Notes under the pieces: generated by a model
What the model was told of the DNA's origin: nothing
What the model saw: only the letters and a program-made list of their open reading frames with translations
Databases searched by the model: none
Source of the DNA: Cerrena zonata
Lineage: Eukaryota > Basidiomycota > Agaricomycetes > Polyporales > Cerrenaceae
Length of the DNA: 64,000 nt
Assembly: GCA_038087015.1 (NCBI GenBank)
Contig: JASBNA010000006.1
Coordinates: forward strand, 248,001-312,000
Direction: 5' to 3'
Shown here: positions 61,374 to 64,000 of the stretch, piece after piece
How positions within the stretch are numbered: the stretch's first letter is position 1
How the letters are laid out: every line of letters begins with the position of its first letter
Made by a program: the position numbers and the translations under genes

Positions 61374-63576
61374 ATGCCAGACAGCGCGGCACGCCCATTG
61401 AGATTCGTCTATTATTGTTCCGGGCACGGTACGTTCTCAGCATGACAGTTACATTGACAGAACGTTAATGGCATGTCGATACATAGGATACGGGCATGCT
61501 ACACGTGTTTCAGCGGTTGCATCCCATTTGCTAAAATTAGATGAACATCCTGAAGTGCATATAGTCTCCTCAGCACCCAAGCATGTATTCGCTGATAGTA
61601 TAGAACTCGGAGGTAAGCTTATATTAAACTCCAGCTAGAATTAACACAATTAAAATACTGCATAGCGTGCTATCGCAATGCCAATATTGATCCAGTCATC
61701 GTACAACCGTTAGCGTGGGTTTGTTCATTCTATAGCAATGTGAATTAATAATAAATTTATACAGGTATCGAGTTGATCGACAGAAGAGTGTGGACGTTCT
61801 TCGCACTTTCTTGCAGGATAAAGATAGAAAGATCTCAGACGAAGCTCAATGGCTTCTCAGCATCAAAGCGGATTGCGTACTTAGCGATGCTGCATTTCTA
61901 GGATGGTAAAGCTATAACACCTCCTATGTGCTTGGTCAATGTGTACTTACGAAACAAATCAATCACAGTGCGGCAGCCAACGCAGCTGGGATACCCTCCA
62001 TTCTCATCACCAACTTCTCTTTCGATTCCGTTTATAGCTATCTTTCTACTCCTTTCGTTGACCAAGATGTGGTTGTGCAACCGCAAGCGAAGGGAGGTTT
62101 ACTACAGGCCGCTTCCGATAAACAACAAACTCTCGCTCCAGATATACCAATACCTATGGAAGAACTGAAACCCCTCGTCCAACAAATTCTTGATGGGTAT
62201 CGTTGCGCCGACTTACTTCTACGTTTACCAGGCTACATTCCTCTGCCGTCCTTCGCGGTCGAACCCGCCTTGCCATCCCCTCAATGGGTGGACCTCACAC
62301 CGCGGAAATTTCACCCGAATATTGTACATCACCTTACCAAGGATCTTTTGAAGTACAAACTTCATCCACAAATACCCTTTCCCGCCGAGTTCGGACATAA
62401 GCATCTGTCTAGACGAGTTCTTCAAGCTCCTCTCGTCGGTGCGTTCACCTAACCCTGCCGTGTACACATCGAAAGGCCGCAGTCACCTTCTCGACTCCAT
62501 CGGTATCCCTTCACACTTCCATGACCCAGCGAGGACGAAGATCCTGCTAGTTTCATTTGGCGGTCAGATTTTTCACAAACCGCACAGCCGTTCACACAGC
62601 CGTAGCCCTTCTGCTGCAAGCACGCCTAACTCGAACGGATCCTGTGACCAAGGAGACCGTACAGCAACATGAACACTCTGAGGAAACACACGCCGAGGCA
62701 TTGTCCAATGCCCTTCGAACCTCCATTGTCGCTCAACAGCCATCCCTACCACCATCCACGCCTAGAGTCAGACAATCCAGCCTCAATACACTATCCCGTA
62801 ATTCATCTCTTCGCCGCGGTCAACTCCGAATCGTTGGTGCACCCCCGGCTGCTATACCTGCCTCGCCTACTATTCCCACTTTCACAGCTACCCCTCCTAC
62901 CCCTCGACCGCTGCCCGATAATCAGAACCCATTCATCAAACTCGCAGGAGTAACTAATATGGAACTGGAGGAGGAAGAGGTACCTTCGTTATTCCCTGAT
63001 GACTCGTGGATTGCTGTTGTTTGTGGTGTTCCGAAGGACTGGGGAAAGGAGGATGGAGAGGAGTTACCGGATAATTTCTTCGTGGCCCCGAAGGACGTGT
63101 ACATGCCTGATTTGACGGCCGTTGCTGATGTTCTCCTAGGAAAACTGGTAAGACTTATAATCCTTCCTGCTGGAGGCTTATGATCTAATCCATCTTTGTA
63201 GGGGTATGGCACTGTATCGGAATGCGTTGATTCTTGCACGCCATTTGTCTTTGGTAAGTCATAGATCATAAATAAGATTCGTGATTCTGAATATTTTACA
63301 GTTCCAAGACCGCTCTTCATCGAAGAATTCGGCCTTCGTATGCTCCTCGAACGCGAAGGCGTCGGTATAGAGATGTCACGAACGGCCTACGAGTCAGGAG
63401 AATGGGCTCAAGCCATCCATCTAGCCTGGATGAAAGGGAAAGAGGCAAAGGCTAGGAAACGAGAAGAGGGTGAGACGGGTAGACGACAGGCTGAAGGGAA
63501 AGAAATGGCAGAGATGTTAGTGGACTGGGTCAAGGAATGGAATTGGGAAAGAGACCATGCGTGTGCCACACGTTGA
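61374..63576 (+). CDS. Glycosyltransferase-like protein, related to the N-terminal half of L-arabinokinase
   Basis: Seven exons (61374-61428, 61487-61612, 61666-61714, 61765-61905, 61969-63147, 63202-63253, 63302-63576). The N terminus FVYYCSGHGYGHATRVSAVA followed by HIVSSAPKHVF, SIKADCVLSDAAFLGC, AANAAGIPSILITNFSFD, CADLLLRLPGYIPLPSF is strikingly like the N-terminal glycosyltransferase-like half of plant L-arabinokinase, with Rossmann folds of the GT28/GT-B type. After a Ser/His/Arg-rich insert and a region rich in Thr and Pro, the C-terminal Rossmann half reads SWIAVVCGVPKDW, FFVAPKDVYMPDL, and ADVLLGKLGYGTVSECV (GxxxE sugar-nucleotide signature), then FVPRPLFIEEFGLRMLLE. No GHMP kinase follows. 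Two single-base insertions (62438-62439 and in 62573-62640) break the frame. With both removed the exons total 1,875 nt, or 624 residues. The donor sugar is unknown. Confidence 0.78.
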
Positions 63577-64000
63577 ACGTGGAGGATACAATGGTTATGG
63601 ACTCGGAATCGACCCCTGGACTGTATGGACTTTTCTCGGATGGACTTGTAACTTGATAGGATTGTACTATTATTCCCCGCGAGGAGACTCGGATTAGGCG
63701 CTTGTTCAGTAACTCTTCTTGCTGACCACCATCATGTCGATATATCGTAGACTTCTTACTCTAATAAAAGGGACGAGCATTTTCCTTTCTCGATGTCTTT
63801 CGAGTTGAAGGAGTTGTTCCCTTGTAAACGGTAAGCGTCGCGCCTATTGCACTCTGACACAGTGACACAGTGAGCTTCGGGCTCACTTCTCACTACGACG
63901 TCATAGATCGAATGTTTATGTTTATGGTATTTGAGCATCCCCCTTAGATGCTAATGTTCTTCGGCATTTGCGCATCATCATGGGGGTATATTTGTCCTGT
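63577..64000. other. Downstream of the last gene, nothing supported
   Basis: 420 bp to the window end, presumably the 3' untranslated region and intergenic sequence. No frame is convincing. Confidence 0.4.

Noticed and set aside
1..64000. tRNA, rRNA and CRISPR features
   Set aside because: No cloverleaf, rRNA-like stretch or regular direct-repeat array could be recognised by eye. Small structured RNAs could still be missed.

Overview
The window is nuclear DNA from a filamentous basidiomycete, most likely an Agaricomycete. Almost every conserved protein can be rebuilt only by removing short introns of about 45-75 nt with GT..AG borders. The fatty acid synthase is one giant chain in the order FAS1(beta)-FAS2(alpha). 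There are two tandem arrays of BTB-domain paralogues and a Helitron with a RepHel protein. There are no operons and no bacterial signals. I assigned genes by reading the proteins and placing introns by eye, so the families are secure where I say so, but single splice sites are not experimentally proven.

Layout. 1-1.67 kb: nothing supported. 1.7-18.2 kb: housekeeping block with DBP5 RNA helicase (-), a Pof1/NMNAT-like nucleotidyltransferase (+) and the 12.9-kb fused FAS (-). 19.8-21.6 kb: a RUS/DUF647 protein (+). 22.0-26.2 kb: three BTB genes in tandem (-). 27.8-32.9 kb: a NAD(P)-binding epimerase-like protein (+), an NmrA-like protein (-) and the mitochondrial complex I assembly methyltransferase NDUFAF7/MidA (-). 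33.2-41.7 kb: mobile-element island with a 5'-truncated LINE fragment, an apparently intact Helitron RepHel gene and two intron-containing companion genes of unknown function, all on the minus strand. 42.3-56.1 kb: eIF6 (+), a very long disordered protein ending in a PRXL2/AhpC-TSA thioredoxin-like domain (-), the Rag GTPase GTR2 (-) and the polyphosphate polymerase subunit VTC4 (+). 57.0-60.9 kb: three more BTB genes (-). 61.4-63.6 kb: a glycosyltransferase-like protein resembling the N-terminal half of plant L-arabinokinase (+).

How the genes work together. Most neighbours share no pathway. GTR2 (TORC1 nutrient signalling) and VTC4 (vacuolar polyphosphate synthesis) are divergent neighbours that both act at the vacuole, but co-regulation is only a guess. 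The six BTB genes share one intron position and phase and a C-terminal CxxC plus Trp motif, so they are one expanded family in two arrays about 31 kb apart.

Two themes deserve attention. First, at least ten single-base insertions or deletions break otherwise intact conserved genes (DBP5, FAS twice, a BTB gene, the NmrA gene, a Helitron companion gene, GTR2, VTC4, and the glycosyltransferase-like gene twice), mostly in short homopolymers. In the four genes whose exons I summed (the BTB gene, NmrA, VTC4 and the glycosyltransferase-like gene), restoring the base(s) makes the total exon length divisible by three. This pattern looks more like residual sequencing error than gene decay. Second, the Helitron lies beside two collinear uncharacterised genes and may be a three-gene mobile unit.
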